Positions 10,942-22,998 of a DNA stretch of 64,000 nt are shown here, piece by piece. The position numbers and the translations under genes are program-made. The notes beneath the pieces were generated by a model. It saw nothing but the letters and a program-made list of their open reading frames with translations, made no database searches and was not told where the DNA came from. Source of the DNA: Malania oleifera (lineage: Eukaryota; Streptophyta; Magnoliopsida; Santalales; Ximeniaceae); assembly GCF_029873635.1 (NCBI RefSeq), contig NC_080428.1, positions 61,739,957 to 61,803,956 of the forward strand, in the 5' to 3' direction. Within the stretch, counting starts at the first letter, position 1. Each line of letters starts with the position of its first letter.

Positions 10942-11673
10942 CTAATTAGAACCTGATGGCATCGACCTCTTCTTAGGTTCCTGATCTACCTCATCCTCCC
11001 AGATGCTGGTCTCGATCACAATTACCTTATCCACCAAAACCAAAAACTCATGAATTTGTAGCATACCCACTAATCTGCGGATGTCTTTCCTCAAGCCCTT
11101 CTCAAACCTCCGAGTCTTCTTATACTCATTCGAGATCAATTACGACGTGAAATGGGATAGCTCTATATACCGAGCAGCATATCCCTACATTGTCATATCT
11201 CCTTATGTCAGAATAGAGAACTCATCCGCCTTAGCATCACTTGTGGAGGCTGGGAAGTATCTCTTAAAGAATACTTCCTTGAAGTGGCTCCACGTCATCT
11301 CTGTTGGACCGACTCTCTACTTCTCCAGTAGACTCACCGCAGTCCACCATCGCTCAGCCTCCCCAGACAACTAGAAGGTAATGTAGAGGACTCTTTGCTT
11401 ATCTATGCAGTGTAGGACCTCCAGAATCCTTTTGATCTTCTCGACCCAGTCCTCCGCTATCATCGGATCGGGTCCTCCTGAAAACGTCGGAGGGTGCATA
11501 CGTGTGAACCTCTCGATGGTACACCCCGCAGCAGTAGGAGAATGTTCACGTCTCCTAACACTCTGCCCAATCTCCCGTATAACCTGCCTCGTCAACCCTC
11601 GAGGCACAGAGGGAGACTTATCGCTCGCAGTCCCCTTGGAGCCACTATCAAAGTTGTTATCCTTGGGCTCCAT
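10942..11673 (-). pseudogene. G2 gag, decayed
   Basis: The gag frame starts with MEPKDNN at 11,673. The first 100 residues are open to 11,371 and include FTRMHPPTFSGGPDP and WVEKIKRILE, the usual start of the retrotransposon gag domain. Beyond that, stops break the frame between 11,140 and 11,370. Then 10,942-11,139 is open (YKKTRRFEKGLRKDIRRLVG). The whole G2 coding region from 11,673 down to 9,651 stays in one frame, so only nonsense changes, and no frameshifts, separate it from an intact polyprotein. Confidence 0.85.
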
Positions 11674-11999
11674 TTTTAAAATAGAATAAGAATCGGTTAG
11701 AATTCCTACGATATATACAATTTACACAATCAGTGACATCTAATCATGTTAACTACTATTTCATGGGTCCAGGTCTGTCCTATCACACCGACACGAAATC
11801 ATCAATTGTTCGTCATGGTTTTACTAAAATCGTCATTCTAGGAAAAACACAGAATAGCGTCAACAAATCCTTGTCTAGATAGAAGACAACCCTCGACCTA
11901 CTCTACCCATTCACAACATCCTATGCTCTGGTATATAGACACATTAACGCCTAACCAAGTCTACAAGACCCAACAACCTGATTAGCTCTAATACCAAGC
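11674..11999 (-). other. Leader and primer binding site of G2
   Basis: Untranslated leader between LTR and gag. The primer site reads TGGTATTAGAGC on the minus strand (11,985-11,996), the tRNA-Met complement with one C-to-T change. It lies four bases from the LTR end. Confidence 0.8.
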
Positions 12000-13449
12000 T
12001 GTCATGCCCCGAACTTGGCAATGGGACCCAGGGTGTGACGGAGTAACCTAACCTGTCTCTGTATCATACAAAACACACATGATACTACAATAGATGAGGG
12101 TCCGACCCCATGGGGTTCCCGTACACCCTATACACTTCCACATACACAACATATACGTAGCGAAAAAGTTCATTCCATACAAACAACGTACCATACCAGA
12201 GTCTGTACAAACAGAGCCTAAGCTCTATATTACAAAACATAACCCAGGGTGCTAGCAATACCCAAAACGACAACCCTGTTACAGTCCTAATACTTACACA
12301 AGTACTCTACGCAGTAAACCGACCACCATGCTCCCAAAACTAGAACACTAGTTGCGATTACTCGAAGGACCTGAAAACATGTACGTACGATAGGGATGAG
12401 ACACCTCTCAGTAAGGCTGATCTAGGTTATATCGGTGTGTGGCATATGAGTGTTATCATGACATAAAACATACATATTTCAGTTCCAGTATTTTCGCAAA
12501 ACAATTCCAATATAGTTCTTAACACACACATGATCAATCAACCCAGTGTCATCACACTTTTCAACACGAAGCGGACCCGCATTACAAGGTGTCCCCAGCA
12601 CATGGTGTAGCCCCAAGCTCCCATGGCATCGTATCGGTACATCTAGTGGATCCACAACCTTCGGTGATTAGACGGTAAGAGCCAATATTTCACGCTTTCG
12701 GATATAGAGCCGGACACTCTTGCCACTAGCAGGTGGTATTTCACACCCTCAGATATAGAACCAGACACTCTTTCTCAACCTGGAACAATTCAAAACACAT
12801 GTTCCTATATCTCATTTTAGCAAATCACAACTCAATGCATATTCATATAACAATTCATTTCACACTTATTTAGTAAACACAAAATCATGATTTTCAAAAT
12901 ACAGTTTAAAATAAGTCAAGGCACGACTATCTCCATAACACAATATACTCAACAATATATCCACGATTTTCCAACGAAACTAAAGATGCAACCCAATGCC
13001 CCATTTTTCCCAAAATTGTAACATGAAAATCCTGTAATTTTTACTTATTAGATTTCCTCAAATAAGTAGCCAAAACATACACAGGATCGTGAACCACAGT
13101 TCTACCGAATCCGATTTCAAAAATAACCGATATAAATAGAATCCCTTTACCTTTCCCCGAAAATACAAACACAAACTCTATGGCTCTTGAACAATGAATC
13201 GAGTTTCCAAACCTATAAATCACAGTATGATAATTACTTACAATCTTACTCCCTACAGTTCTATTGAAACGGAAATGAAAATCGAACCTTACCTCGATTT
13301 TTGGGTCAAAACCAGAAGACCTCAAAATGAAGATTCGTTCCAAAAAACACGTAGAGATTCCTTCCTTAATCCTCGCAGTAATGTTGGTTCATCGATTCTA
13401 ATGACGAACAGCGAAGAAATCTAGAGAGAGAGAGTGAACCTTTGAGTTC

Positions 13450-13486
<37 letters not shown>

Positions 13487-13812
13487 TTGAATATCTTAGC
13501 CAAGAAGCAAAGAAATGGATATTTATAGAGCCTTTGACCTGGCCAACCTCGTCGACGAGGTGGTGTCTTCATCGACGACCTAGTGAAGGAAATTCGTTGA
13601 CGTAGTGGTGGCCTTGTCGACGAGCCTGAGATTTCAGGATTTCCCAACACCTCTTGACTTCTCCTTGTCGACGAACCTCTGTATTTCATCACCGAATAAT
13701 AGAAGGGCTTTCGTCGATGAAAACATTGGCTTCGTCGACAAAGCTTGCTTAATTAGCCGTTTTACCCTTTTCTTATTTATTTATTCTTTATCTCACGAGT
13801 CGGGTTCTTACA
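12000..13812 (-). repeat. 5' LTR of gypsy element G2
   Basis: A 1,813-bp LTR with clean TG...CA ends: on the minus strand it starts TGTAAGAACCCG at 13,812 and ends GGGGCATGACA at 12,000, next to the primer site. It contains the TCTCA and TTTTCAGGTCC words near 12,360-12,410, an (AG)n tract at 13,451-13,481, a TATA box at 13,520-13,527 and a GTCGAC motif cluster further upstream. The matching 3' LTR is missing unless the fragment at 7,886-8,276 is its remnant. Confidence 0.9.
13520..13741 (-). promoter_or_regulatory. TATA box and GTCGAC motif array of G2 LTR
   Basis: Read on the minus strand, a TATAAATA box (13,527-13,520) is preceded by about eight GTCGAC-like words up to 13,741. A perfect CCTCGTCGACGAGG lies at 13,547-13,560, and others lie near 13,570, 13,594, 13,614, 13,665, 13,711 and 13,731. 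The arrangement mirrors that of the G1 LTR. Confidence 0.6.
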
Positions 13813-14635
13813 CATTCTTTCACTACATTCGTAGATTTTGACGCACTCTATTGAGTTTCTGCATTCCCCTTATTCCACTATGGACATTCCTATTTTATGT
13901 GCCCAATTTTTTCACACTTAAAACACCGAACGTCTTTCCTCTTCGTGGATTGCGATTGAGTTTTATTTTTATTTGATTCACTTCAGAACTTGCCTCTCCC
14001 ATAATCCTGATTACCTTTTGCCACGAGCCTTTCAACTTGTGAACTCTCATCACTAGCCTTCTTTCTCTAATGGAACCCCAACAATGCACTTACGATATCC
14101 TCCAAGTCCAAGGTTTATTTCCCCTATGTCAAAGTCGTCACCAGATTTCATACGTAGGAGACGTAGGTAGGGAATTCAGTAGCATCAACACTTTGTCTTC
14201 ATCCTCGAACTTCACATCAACCCACTTCAGATTGCTAATGATCTGATTGAATAAATTGATGTGTTGATTCAAGTCCAAACTCGGTGCCATCTTAAGCTCA
14301 TAGAGTCTTTGCTTAAGATACAACTTATTCGATAAAGACTTAAACATATACTGGCTCCTTAGTTTTAACCAAACTACTGCTGGCAATTCCTCATCCATGA
14401 CGTGATATATCATGTCATAGATCATACAATGCCTGATAGTTTCGACAGCCTTCGCTCCAACTCCTTCCAACTTGTGTCGTCCATGCCTTCCGACTATTTT
14501 TCGTATAGAGCTTTCAGTATACCTTGCTGCACCAACACACCTTAACCCTCTTTTACCAAAGTTTGAAATTTCCCGTTCCATCGAACTTACCAATATCGAA
14601 CTTTGTAGAAGAAATCCCAATCACTGCAATCAATA
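13813..14635 (-). pseudogene. Copia-type gag fragment
   Basis: Remnant of a Ty1/copia gag directly abutting the G2 LTR. The open stretch 14,138-14,620 carries the UBN2-like pattern with LYLKQRLYELKMAP, LNQHINLFNQII and KVLMLLNSLP. A CCHC zinc knuckle is readable on the minus strand at 13,884-13,925, but in another frame and with a TAG inside it. Protease, integrase and RT are absent: the fragment stops where the G2 LTR begins, so the rest was probably lost or displaced at that junction. Confidence 0.8.
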
Positions 14636-14647
14636 GCTTTGATACCA
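14636..14647 (-). other. Primer binding site of the copia fragment
   Basis: On the minus strand TGGTATCAAAGC, a one-mismatch tRNA-Met complement, three bases from the LTR start at 14,651. Confidence 0.8.
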
Positions 14648-14650
14648 AAT

Positions 14651-14861
14651 TGTCGTGGTAAGTTGGCTTGAATGCCAATGCGCAGTGGAAAAACACAAAT
14701 TGAATCTGGAACAAGTAATGCAAGCAACCAACAATAAATATACGAAACAATCAATCACAATGAGAATAATGGAAAACAATAAAATCAACGACACAAGAAT
14801 TTACGTGGTTCGGCAATGTGCCTATGTCCATAGAAGCAAGCCGCTGACTGAGTGGGAGAAT
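14651..14861 (-). repeat. Copia LTR fragment (5' LTR of the gag fragment)
   Basis: It begins TGTCGTGG at 14,651 and resembles the reverse complement of the LTR at 50,603-51,187, sharing CCAATGCGCA and the ACGTGGTTCGGCAATG word. It is cut off at 14,861 by a second LTR of another family. Confidence 0.65.
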
Positions 14862-15290
14862 TGTTAGGAATATATCCCACCGTCAATCTAGAAGCCCACT
14901 AGAGTTGAAGCCACAAATTCAGAAGACCACCAGACTTGACTGAGTGGCTGTTGCAGCCATTGTTGATCTGAAATAGGTGGTTGTATTTTGTTGACGGAGA
15001 AGGAAATTGGCTGCTCCTATAGTCTTATAAATATGAGGTTGCGTTTGTTTGAAATGCAACCGATTGGATCAAACCAGGATCAACTAGTGAAGAGAGAAAA
15101 AATCATAGAGAAATTAATTTAACCTGTTTCTTTCTTTTTGTGAGAGAAATTACTTCTTGTAATTATCATTCTCAAATTGATTAGTGGATTGTTGATTTAC
15201 ATCCGTGGACCACGTTAAAAATTTGGTGCCTTTTGTGTGTGTTTATTTTGGTTGGAACTTTAATGTATACATCCTCACAATTCGAGAATA
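14862..15290 (+). repeat. Solo copia LTR of another family
   Basis: It starts TGTTAGGAATATATCCCACC, a typical copia LTR start. It contains a TATAAATA box near 15,028, a GTGAGAGAAATTACTT stretch and a GGTGCCTTTTGTGTGTG segment near 15,227. No internal region follows, so it appears to be a solo or truncated LTR. A short word GAGAAT lies on both sides (14,856-14,861 and about 15,292), but the LTR end does not show a clear CA, so the target duplication is unproven. Confidence 0.55.
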
Positions 15291-15468
15291 GAATTAAATT
15301 AAATATTTATTTCTATTCCAATTCCAATACTAGGATTATTTTTTTCGAAGTGAGAATGAGGATGCCGGAGGAATGCTCATTCTAACCTAAAGTTGGAATC
15401 GCCTCCATCTCCCTCCCCGACTCTCCCGTACTCCTCTCATCTCCTCTCATCCCCAACTCTGGTCGATA

Positions 15469-15524
<56 letters not shown>

Positions 15525-16030
15525 CCGACATTCTTCCATCCCTTTCTCCTCTCTTTTCAGCCTCTCTTTGCGCGGATGAGCTTCTGGGAAATCTGGTCGG
15601 AATTGGTGCATTTCGGGCGCAGTGATTAGGGCTTCTCTTTCTCGGGGTTTGTCTCACATTGGTTGTGGAAGGTGCTTGGTGGTCAGTTATTAAGTGTGTT
15701 TGTTTTTGGGTTGAGAAGGCCCAATATCACTCAACACTGATATCAAGCCCGCGGTTTCTCCCTGAATGCCAGGCATGTGGTGCTACCAATTTGGTGAGCC
15801 CAATTCATCAGGAGTTTAGAGCCCGATGTGTGAGGCACTCTTTGCTGTTTCGAGCTTTACTGGTGTTGCAGAAACCGATCAATTTGAGCGATTAGCAACT
15901 GATTTTCTTCAATTCAGTGGCATTTTGGTCCTGCAAGTCGTGTGCGTTGATTTTCAGGTGAAGTTCGGAATCATCCATGATAGAAAAAAATCTTTCACGA
16001 GTTGTCCAACAATTCAAGAATCTAAATGAG
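15291..16030 (+). other. CT-rich leader-like stretch, no convincing ORF
   Basis: A CT-rich stretch with a long (TC)n tract is followed by GC-richer sequence that looks like a plant 5' untranslated region (GGGCTTCTCTTTCTC). A possible donor-like CAG/GTGAAG lies at about 15,955-15,960. Short open frames exist (15,659-15,895 and 15,826-16,029), but their products resemble nothing I know and the first coding candidate is mostly dinucleotide repeat. It could be the first exon of a host gene whose other exons are not recognisable. Low confidence. Confidence 0.25.
15473..15521 (+). repeat. (TC)n microsatellite
   Basis: About 24 TC repeats. The open frames crossing it on both strands (Leu-Ser or Arg-Glu runs) are artefacts of the repeat. 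Confidence 0.95.
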
Positions 16031-17786
16031 CTTCAATGTATACATCCGTACAAAACATCCGTTCAATTGATCCCCTGCTGGTCTAATTGTTTTGAGATCC
16101 CTGTTTAATTCATGTCATGTATGTTTATGAGTCTGCTGCATGATGATATTATCCTAAAATGGTTGTCCAATCAGCCAATTGATTAATCAGTGAAATGTTT
16201 AGTTTCATTACCAGTTGTGGGCATTTCAATAGGGCATCAGCTACTATATTTTGAAATAATACGTAATTTTAGATTAAAGAATCGTGGTGATGCCAGCAGT
16301 GTTAATCTCCATGATTATTCTCCATCATTGCCTTTTCTAAGTTACTTAAGATTTACCTTGCACTGTGAAAGGGCTTCGTCATCTGAACTGGAAATGATTT
16401 TGCTGTGGTGAGTGGGGAATTGGGAAGATAACTGAAAAAGGGCTAAGCCAATTGTATTTTCTTTTTATATTAAATAGCATTAAGCCATGAAGAATTAAGC
16501 ATTAAGCCACAATAAGTAACGGTCTCAGGATAGTCAAAGAAAATCTTTCTGTTTTGTCTTTTTGTCATCTTGTTTTTTTCCAAAAAGGGGTAAAAAGAGA
16601 AATACAGAAGGGGGGCTATAAATTTTTCCAACTAACCTCTAACTTCAGTTCTTTCCTCATTACATTAAGTATTTACACATCCATTATGCAATCCTTGATA
16701 AACTCCAACTCTCTGTCTGTTCATCCAACAACATTAGTTTCACAATTCACTTTATCCAACATTTAGAAGGATAGAAATCATATATATTTGTGTGTGTGTG
16801 TGTCGGCTACCCAGAAAATATGAATAAGAAACACCGCAGAGCAAGAGCAGCTGGTATTATTGATTTTTCTAGGTGGTATTATCTGCCTCCCTAATATTTA
16901 AATGTATATATATATTTTTAATAAAGTTCTGTATAGCAGCTTTGAGCAGCTGAGTGATTACATCTCAAATGTCTACTGCAAAACTTCAGCCATGTAATTC
17001 TTCAGAATTTAATTGATGAAGCTCTCTCTATATTAAGTTGCTTATTTTTCATTTTGCTGTTGGATTTTAACTGAAATGTGTACACTGGCATTAAGTAAAT
17101 TTGATGGAGTCATTTCATTTGCCCACTGTTACTTGTGACCAGATGGAACTGATAAAGGTTGAAGCTTTGAAGCTCTATTTCATACTATTGCCTTTGAATA
17201 AGGGATGCAAGTTTTTTATCTGAAGAAATCCTACTTGCATTTTGTCTTGTTCTTGTGGAAGAAAAGCAAAGTTGTTTTATACAGAAAAATAGTTATTTTA
17301 GAGAATTATGAAACTTTCTGTTTTCTTTAGTTTCACTGTCCTATGTTATGTTTGGGAGTATAGATTTGAAGCATTGGATTTGGATGAAACTCTGTACATT
17401 TATTCAAATTCACAAAAATATCAAATTTATGACATAAACTTCAAGATCCCAAACATGGGGAAATTACACTTTTGATGAATGATTTCAGGCAACCTGTTTT
17501 TTTCAAAAAACGGAAGGCAATACAAAATAGTATTTTAAGTGACAGTAAAAGTGCAGATAACATAAGAGAAACCAACATGAAACCAAATTAAATGCAGCCA
17601 AGAATTCCAAAGATCCAACTGAAAGGATGCCGCAGCTTTGGCTCTTTAAATGCCTTTTCTGAATAAAGTTTGCCTTAAGTAACTTATCAAAACGTGGATT
17701 TGGTGTTTCATTTGTCAATATTTGTGGCATGTGCTTTCTTAGTTGGGAACTTGAGCATGACTGTTTAGGTGTGAGTGATCTATACT
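16031..17786. other. No gene seen; intron-like or intergenic DNA
   Basis: T-rich on the + strand, with a short (GT)n tract near 16,793 and no coding frame that looks real. The T bias would fit a long intron of a + strand transcript starting in the CT-rich stretch at 15.4 kb, but nothing proves transcription. Confidence 0.4.
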
Positions 17787-17945
17787 TGTTAATCTCAGCT
17801 GCAGAGATGCAACAGCAGCAGCAGAGTTATAAGCTGGTTTTGTTGATTGTAACCGCAAGCAGTTAAGCTGTTTGTTTATTTTGGTTATTATAGTTATTTT
17901 AGATGTTAGTTATCAGATTGTTAAGTTTTCTGTTGTAATTTGCTG

Positions 17946-17998
<53 letters not shown>

Positions 17999-18085
17999 TT
18001 GTAAGCTCTTGATTAGAAATGTGAACAATAATGGAGCAATTCACTGCAATGCAGTAAAAAATAAAATGCTTTCATAAATTTTACA
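17787..18085 (+). repeat. Left LTR of the 17.8-kb copia element
   Basis: It runs from TGTTAATCTC to AAATTTTACA. It includes a repeated CAGCAGCAG word, TTATTATAGTTATTTTAG and a (TA)n tract (about 17,944-17,996) that may supply the TATA element. It differs from the right LTR mostly in the length of the (TA)n tract and in about a dozen substitutions. Confidence 0.93.
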
Positions 18086-18097
18086 TGGTATCAGAGC
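18086..18097 (+). other. Primer binding site of the 17.8-kb copia element
   Basis: TGGTATCAGAGC directly follows the LTR end, complementary to initiator tRNA-Met. Confidence 0.93.
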
Positions 18098-18137
18098 ATT
18101 GAAGAATTCTTGATTTCGAGTTTCTTCAAGATTTTCA

Positions 18138-19169
18138 ATGGCTTCCGCTACATGTTCATCGCAGACAACAACTACTTGTAATTCTTCGCAATCAGTGTCC
18201 AATCCAAGCACAGCAATGGTGGATGAATATGCTAATAATCCTTACTTTCTTCCTGCAAATGAGAATCCAGGTTTTGTTCTTACATCTCAACCTCTTACAG
18301 GTCCAAAAAAATATATGAGTTGGGCTAGATCAGTGTTCTTGGCTTTGAGTTGCAGGAACAAGTTTGGATTTGTGAATGGCTCGATCGCAGAACCAGATCC
18401 TTCTTCTCTTTTATTCAATTCTTGGAGTTGCTGCAACACTACAGTTCTTTCTTGGCTAACCAATTCTTTGAGTATGGAATTGAAAGCTAGTGTGATGTAT
18501 ATCAATAATGCAAAGGATTTGTGGTTTGATCTTAAGGATAGACTTTCACAAGGTAATACACCACGATTGTTTGAACTTGAGAAAGAAATCTCTCATCTTT
18601 CACAAGGATCACTTTCAGTAAGTTCTTATTTTACAAAGTTCAAGACTTTATGGGATGAGTTTGTTAGCTATTAGCCTTTTACCGTCTGTTCTTGTGGTTG
18701 TATTTGTGGATCCAAGGCTTCTCAATTGGATGCCTAGCACAAGGAACATGTTTTCAGGTTCTTGATGGGCTTAAACGATAGTTATAGTAATCTTATTGGT
18801 CAAATACTACTAATAGAACCATTTCCTTCATTAAGCAAAGTTTACTCTTTGGTTCTACAAGAAGAAAAGAGGAGAAACATTGGTCATGGCATTACAGGTT
18901 ATAATCTTGAAGCAATTGCTGCTGCGATGTTTGTTAACCACAACAAAGGACAATTTCAGCATTTCAATGGTGGTAAAGGAGGAGGGCATTCTAAGAAAGA
19001 AAGACCAATTTGTACCTATTGTGGTTTAATAGGTCATATAGCTGATAAATGCTATAAGCTTCATGGTTATCCTCCAGGGTACAAACTTAAAGGAGGTCAC
19101 AAAATTATGGCTAACCAAGTGGCTGGTTCGTTGCCCCAAATTGGTCTTCAATCAGAAATCATGCCTTAG
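18138..19169 (+). pseudogene. Copia gag with zinc knuckle, two internal stops
   Basis: The capsid frame opens at ATG 18,138, about 40 bases after the PBS. A Ser/Thr-rich start is followed by NPYFLPANENPG and SWARSVFLALSCRNKFGFVNG, the pattern of the copia gag N-terminal domain. DLWFDLKDRLSQGN and SSYFTKFKTLWDEF follow. TAG codons at 18,672 and near 18,736 interrupt it. The same frame resumes with FLMGLNDSYSNLIGQIL and a CCHC knuckle CTYCGLIGHIADKC at about 19,011-19,052. It ends in TAG at 19,167. No frameshift is needed to link the pieces. Confidence 0.9.
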
Positions 19170-19826
19170 ACACAACAACTTTCATCAAATATTTTTGGTG
19201 GTTCTTTGCAACCAAACTTTACACAACAACAGCCTTCTTCGGCACAATGTCCAATTACTCAGGCTCAATGTGAGCAGTTGCTTGCCTTTTTAACTGGATC
19301 AGGATTTGGTACTCAAGCTTCTCATCAGACTACATCTGTTTCAGCACCTATTGCATCTTCTCAATCTTCTTTCCATGCTTGTAGTAGTTCTACTCCTTAT
19401 TCATCTAATTTTTCAGGTAACTCTTTTTGGTTTCAACCAAATTTATCTCATTTCATATTTTCTGCTCCATCTCTTCATATGCATGACTCTAAATCCAATG
19501 ATTGGATCATTGATACTGGAGCTACTGACCATATGGTCCATTCTGTCTCTCAACTGACTTTTGTTACTTTTATTGTACAAACTTATGTCTATTTGCCAAA
19601 TGGGGAGAAGGCCTTAGTCACACCCATATGCACAGTATAACTTTCTTCTACTCTCATCCTCACCGATGTTCTATGTGTTCCTACCTTCAGTTTCAATTTG
19701 ATTTCAGTTAGTAAACTTACTAAAAATCTTCATTGTTGCCTTATATTTCTTGGTAATTGCTGTTTCATTTAGGACCTTGCTCTATGGAGCACGATTGGAC
19801 TGGGTAAAGAATACAATGGGCTGTAT
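19170..19826 (+). pseudogene. Copia protease region with stops
   Basis: Same frame as gag. A Gln/Ser-rich linker (TQQQPSSAQCPITQAQC) leads to the retropepsin motif DWIIDTGATDHMVHS at about 19,500, which is intact. A TAA at 19,638 and a TAG near 19,771 follow before the pre-integrase region. The catalytic DTGA residues survive while the frame does not. Confidence 0.88.
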
Positions 19827-20640
19827 TTGTTGCAAGATTCTACTGTGCATACTGCCCTTTTTGTCAATCGTACTCATGCTTGTTATTATTCTTTAGAATT
19901 GTGGCATAATAGTCTAGGTCATCCTTCTTATTCCAAGTTTTCTTTGCTTAAAGATGATCTTGATGTAAATATTTCTAATAAACCAGAATGTTGTGATGTT
20001 TGTCATTTCTCTAAACAGAAAAGATTACCTTTTGCTTGTAGTAGTAATGCTTCAAATAAACCTTTTGAGCTAATACATTGTGATCTATGGGGTCCTTTTG
20101 CTACTCTTACTCTTGAAGGTTTTAGATATTTTCTATCAATTGTGGATGATTTTACCTGGTGTACTTGGGTTTATCTTGTTAAGCAAAAATCTGATACTTA
20201 GTTTCTTCTTCCTCAATTTGCTGCTTTGGTTAAAGCACAATTTAATGCCACAATTCAGACCATTAGGAGTGACAATGGCACTGAATTTATTCTTAAAGAT
20301 TTTTTTTCATAAAAATGGAATTTTACATCAGTTAAGCTGTGTTGATACTCTTTAACAAAATGCAATTGTTGAAAGGAAGCATCAACATATACTCAATGTT
20401 GCAAGAGCATTGTTATTTCAATCCAATGTGCCATTGAGCTATTGGGGTGATTGCATATTGATTGCTGTTTATTTACTCAACAGGATTCCTTCTAGATCTT
20501 TTGGTAATAAGAGTCCTTTTGAGCTTCTTTTCAGCAAGTCTCCTTCTTATTCTCATTTGAAATGTTTTGGTTGTTTATGTTTTGCTTCTACTCTCTGTCA
20601 CAATAGGCACTAGTTTGCTCCTAGGGCTAGAAAGTGTGTG
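19827..20640 (+). pseudogene. Copia integrase, frameshifted
   Basis: The pre-integrase zinc region (LWHNSLGHPSYSK, then CDVCHFSKQKRLPF) is followed by the rve core. All three catalytic acids are readable: HCDLWGPF, RSDNGTEF and VERKHQH. A TAG stands at 20,199. A frame change lies in a poly-T run near 20,300, after which FFHKNGILHQ continues in the next frame. A TAA where glutamine is expected lies near 20,353, and a TAG at 20,611. The final block [10 protein letters not shown] and FLGYPHG is clear. Confidence 0.9.
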
Positions 20641-22170
20641 TTTCTAGGCTACCCTCATGGTATTAAAGGATATAAACTTTTAGATATTGAAACTAATTAT
20701 GTTTTCATATCCAGAGATATTCAATTTTATGAACATATCTTTCCTTTTAAAAAATCTGTTAATCCTTCTATTTTTTATTTGGATAATTTTGTATTCCTTC
20801 ATTCTACATTTGGATCTTATGATGTTAATTCTATTCTTGTTTCTCCTTCTACTTCTTCACAATCTACTGCTTCTCACTCCACTTTACCTACAGATTTTGA
20901 AAATCATAGCTCTTCCATTGAACATAATTCTTCTAACCTTGATTTTGAAAATCCTAGTTCTTCAGTAAATATTCTTGTTAACCTTTATCCTGCAGATACT
21001 TCATCCTCTCCTTCTATTCTTCCTATTCCTTCTTTAAGAAGGTCTGTTAGATCTCATCATCCTCCTTCTTACTTATCAGATTATTCTTGTAAACTTGTTA
21101 GTAACAAACCAGCTCCTAGTTTAACATATGATATTTCTACTGGTCTAAGCTACTCTCACCTTGGCCCCTCCTTTCATTCCTTTGTCATGGCTGTTAACTC
21201 TACACCCTTAGAACCTGCTTCTTTTCATCAAGCAGTTCAGTTTTCTAAGTGGAGAGAAGCCATGGACAAAGAGATTGCTGCTTTGGAACTTAATAACACA
21301 TGGACTCTTACTATATTACCTCCTGGTAAATCTCCCATTGGTTGCAAATGGGTGTACAAAATTAAATATCATCCTAATGGTTCCATTGAAAGGTATAAGA
21401 CTCGTTTGGTTGTCAAAGGTTTCGCTCAACAACTTGGCTTAGATTACTCAGACACTTTTTCTCTTGTTGCCAAGTCTGTTTCAGTATGGATAGTGCTTGC
21501 TTTAGCTGCTGTGAAAGGGTGGTATTTACATCAACTTAATATTAATAATGCCTTTTTTCATGGGGAGTTAACTGAGGATGTATACATGTCTCTTCCACCA
21601 GGCTTTCACAGCAAGGGGGAGCATCTTGTTTGCAAATTAAATAAAAGTCTTTATAAACTTATGCAGGCTTCAAGGCAGTGGTTTGAAAAATTTTCTACCA
21701 CAATTCTGCAGATGGGATTTGTTCAATCAAAGTCTGATTATTCATTATTCACTCACACGTCTGGCTGTTCTTTCGCAGTGTTACTGGTTTATGTAGATGA
21801 TATTTTGATTACTGGTAACAATCCTACTTGTGTTGATAATTTGAAGCATGTTCTTGATGCTAAATTTGGTTTGAAAGATTTGGGATCATTACGATATTTT
21901 CGAGGCCTTGAAGTAGCAAGAACTGATGAAGGAATTAGTTTAAATTAGAGAAAATATGCACTGGAAATTCTGAATGATACATGTTTTATTGGCAGCAAAC
22001 CTGTTAAATTTCCTATGGAACAAAACTTGCGATTATCCAAGTATGAAGGTAAATCACTTGCTGATCCAGCTCAATATAGAAGGTTAATTGGCAGATTGTT
22101 GTACTTAACTTTAACCAGACCAGACATTACCTATGCTGTGCATAGGTTAAGCCAATTTGTATCTCAACCT
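20641..22170 (+). pseudogene. Copia reverse transcriptase, nearly open
   Basis: A 436-codon open stretch to 21,948, then one TAG, then open again from 22,015 in the same frame. After a Ser-rich linker the RT blocks are clear: [77 protein letters not shown] and the catalytic [13 protein letters not shown] (YVDD intact). In [13 protein letters not shown] the family usually has Asp in the LDVNNAF position, and here it is Asn, so the first catalytic Asp may be lost. Confidence 0.9.
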
Positions 22171-22700
22171 AGGGAACCTCATCAGCTTGCAGCCAACAAA
22201 GTACTTCAGTATATTAAAGGTTCACCAGGCAAAGGAATTTTCTTCCCAAGTAATTCAGAGCTGCATATTAAGTCTTTTTGTGATGCAGATTGGGCTGGTT
22301 GCCTAGACACACGAAGATCTTTGACTGGTTATGCTGTTTACTTAGGTGAGTCATTGATATCTTGGAAATCAAAGAAACAAGGAGTGGTTTCAAGATCTTC
22401 AGCTGAAGCTGAGTGCAGAGCTATGGCAAGTGCAGCTTGTGAGATTACATGGGTATTACAATTGCTTAAGGATTTAAAAATTGAACATCCAAAGCCAGCA
22501 ATGTTATTTTGTGATAATCAAGCAGCTTTATACATAGCTGCAAATCCTATATTTCAAAAAAGAACAAAACATATTGAAATGGATTGTCACTTAGTGAGAA
22601 ACTAGATTATGGAAGGTATAATAAAAACTCTTCATGTTGCAATAAATTCTCAGGTAGCTGATATTTTCACCAAGGCTTTAGGCTTCTCTTCTTTTTGAAG
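22171..22700 (+). pseudogene. Copia RNase H
   Basis: C-terminal RNase H of the polyprotein. Visible: [46 protein letters not shown] and [14 protein letters not shown]. The acidic residues of the motif are present. A TAG at 22,603 interrupts it before the last conserved block VADIFTKALGF, and another stop follows that block. Confidence 0.9.
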
Positions 22701-22796
22701 ACTATCAGAAAGGTTGGGTTTGAAGGATATTTTTGCTCCAAGACAAAGTAAGTCAGTTTCTTCAATACAAGTCACAAAAGGTTACAGATTGTGACT

Positions 22797-22806
22797 TGAG
22801 GGGGAG
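22797..22806 (+). other. Polypurine tract
   Basis: GAGGGGGAG just before the right LTR, the primer for plus-strand DNA synthesis. Confidence 0.85.
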
Positions 22807-22962
22807 TGTTAATCTCTTCTGCAGAGAAGTAACAGCAGCAGCAGAGTAATAAGCTGGTTTTGTTGACTGTAACAGCAAGCAGTTAAACTGTTTGTTTATT
22901 TTGGTTATTATAGTTATTTTAGATGTTAGTTATTAGATTGTTAAGTTTTCTGTTGTAATTTG

Positions 22963-22998
<36 letters not shown>

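Noticed and set aside
15382..15657. Open frames rich in Arg-Glu or Leu-Ser
   Set aside because: Produced by the (TC)n microsatellite.
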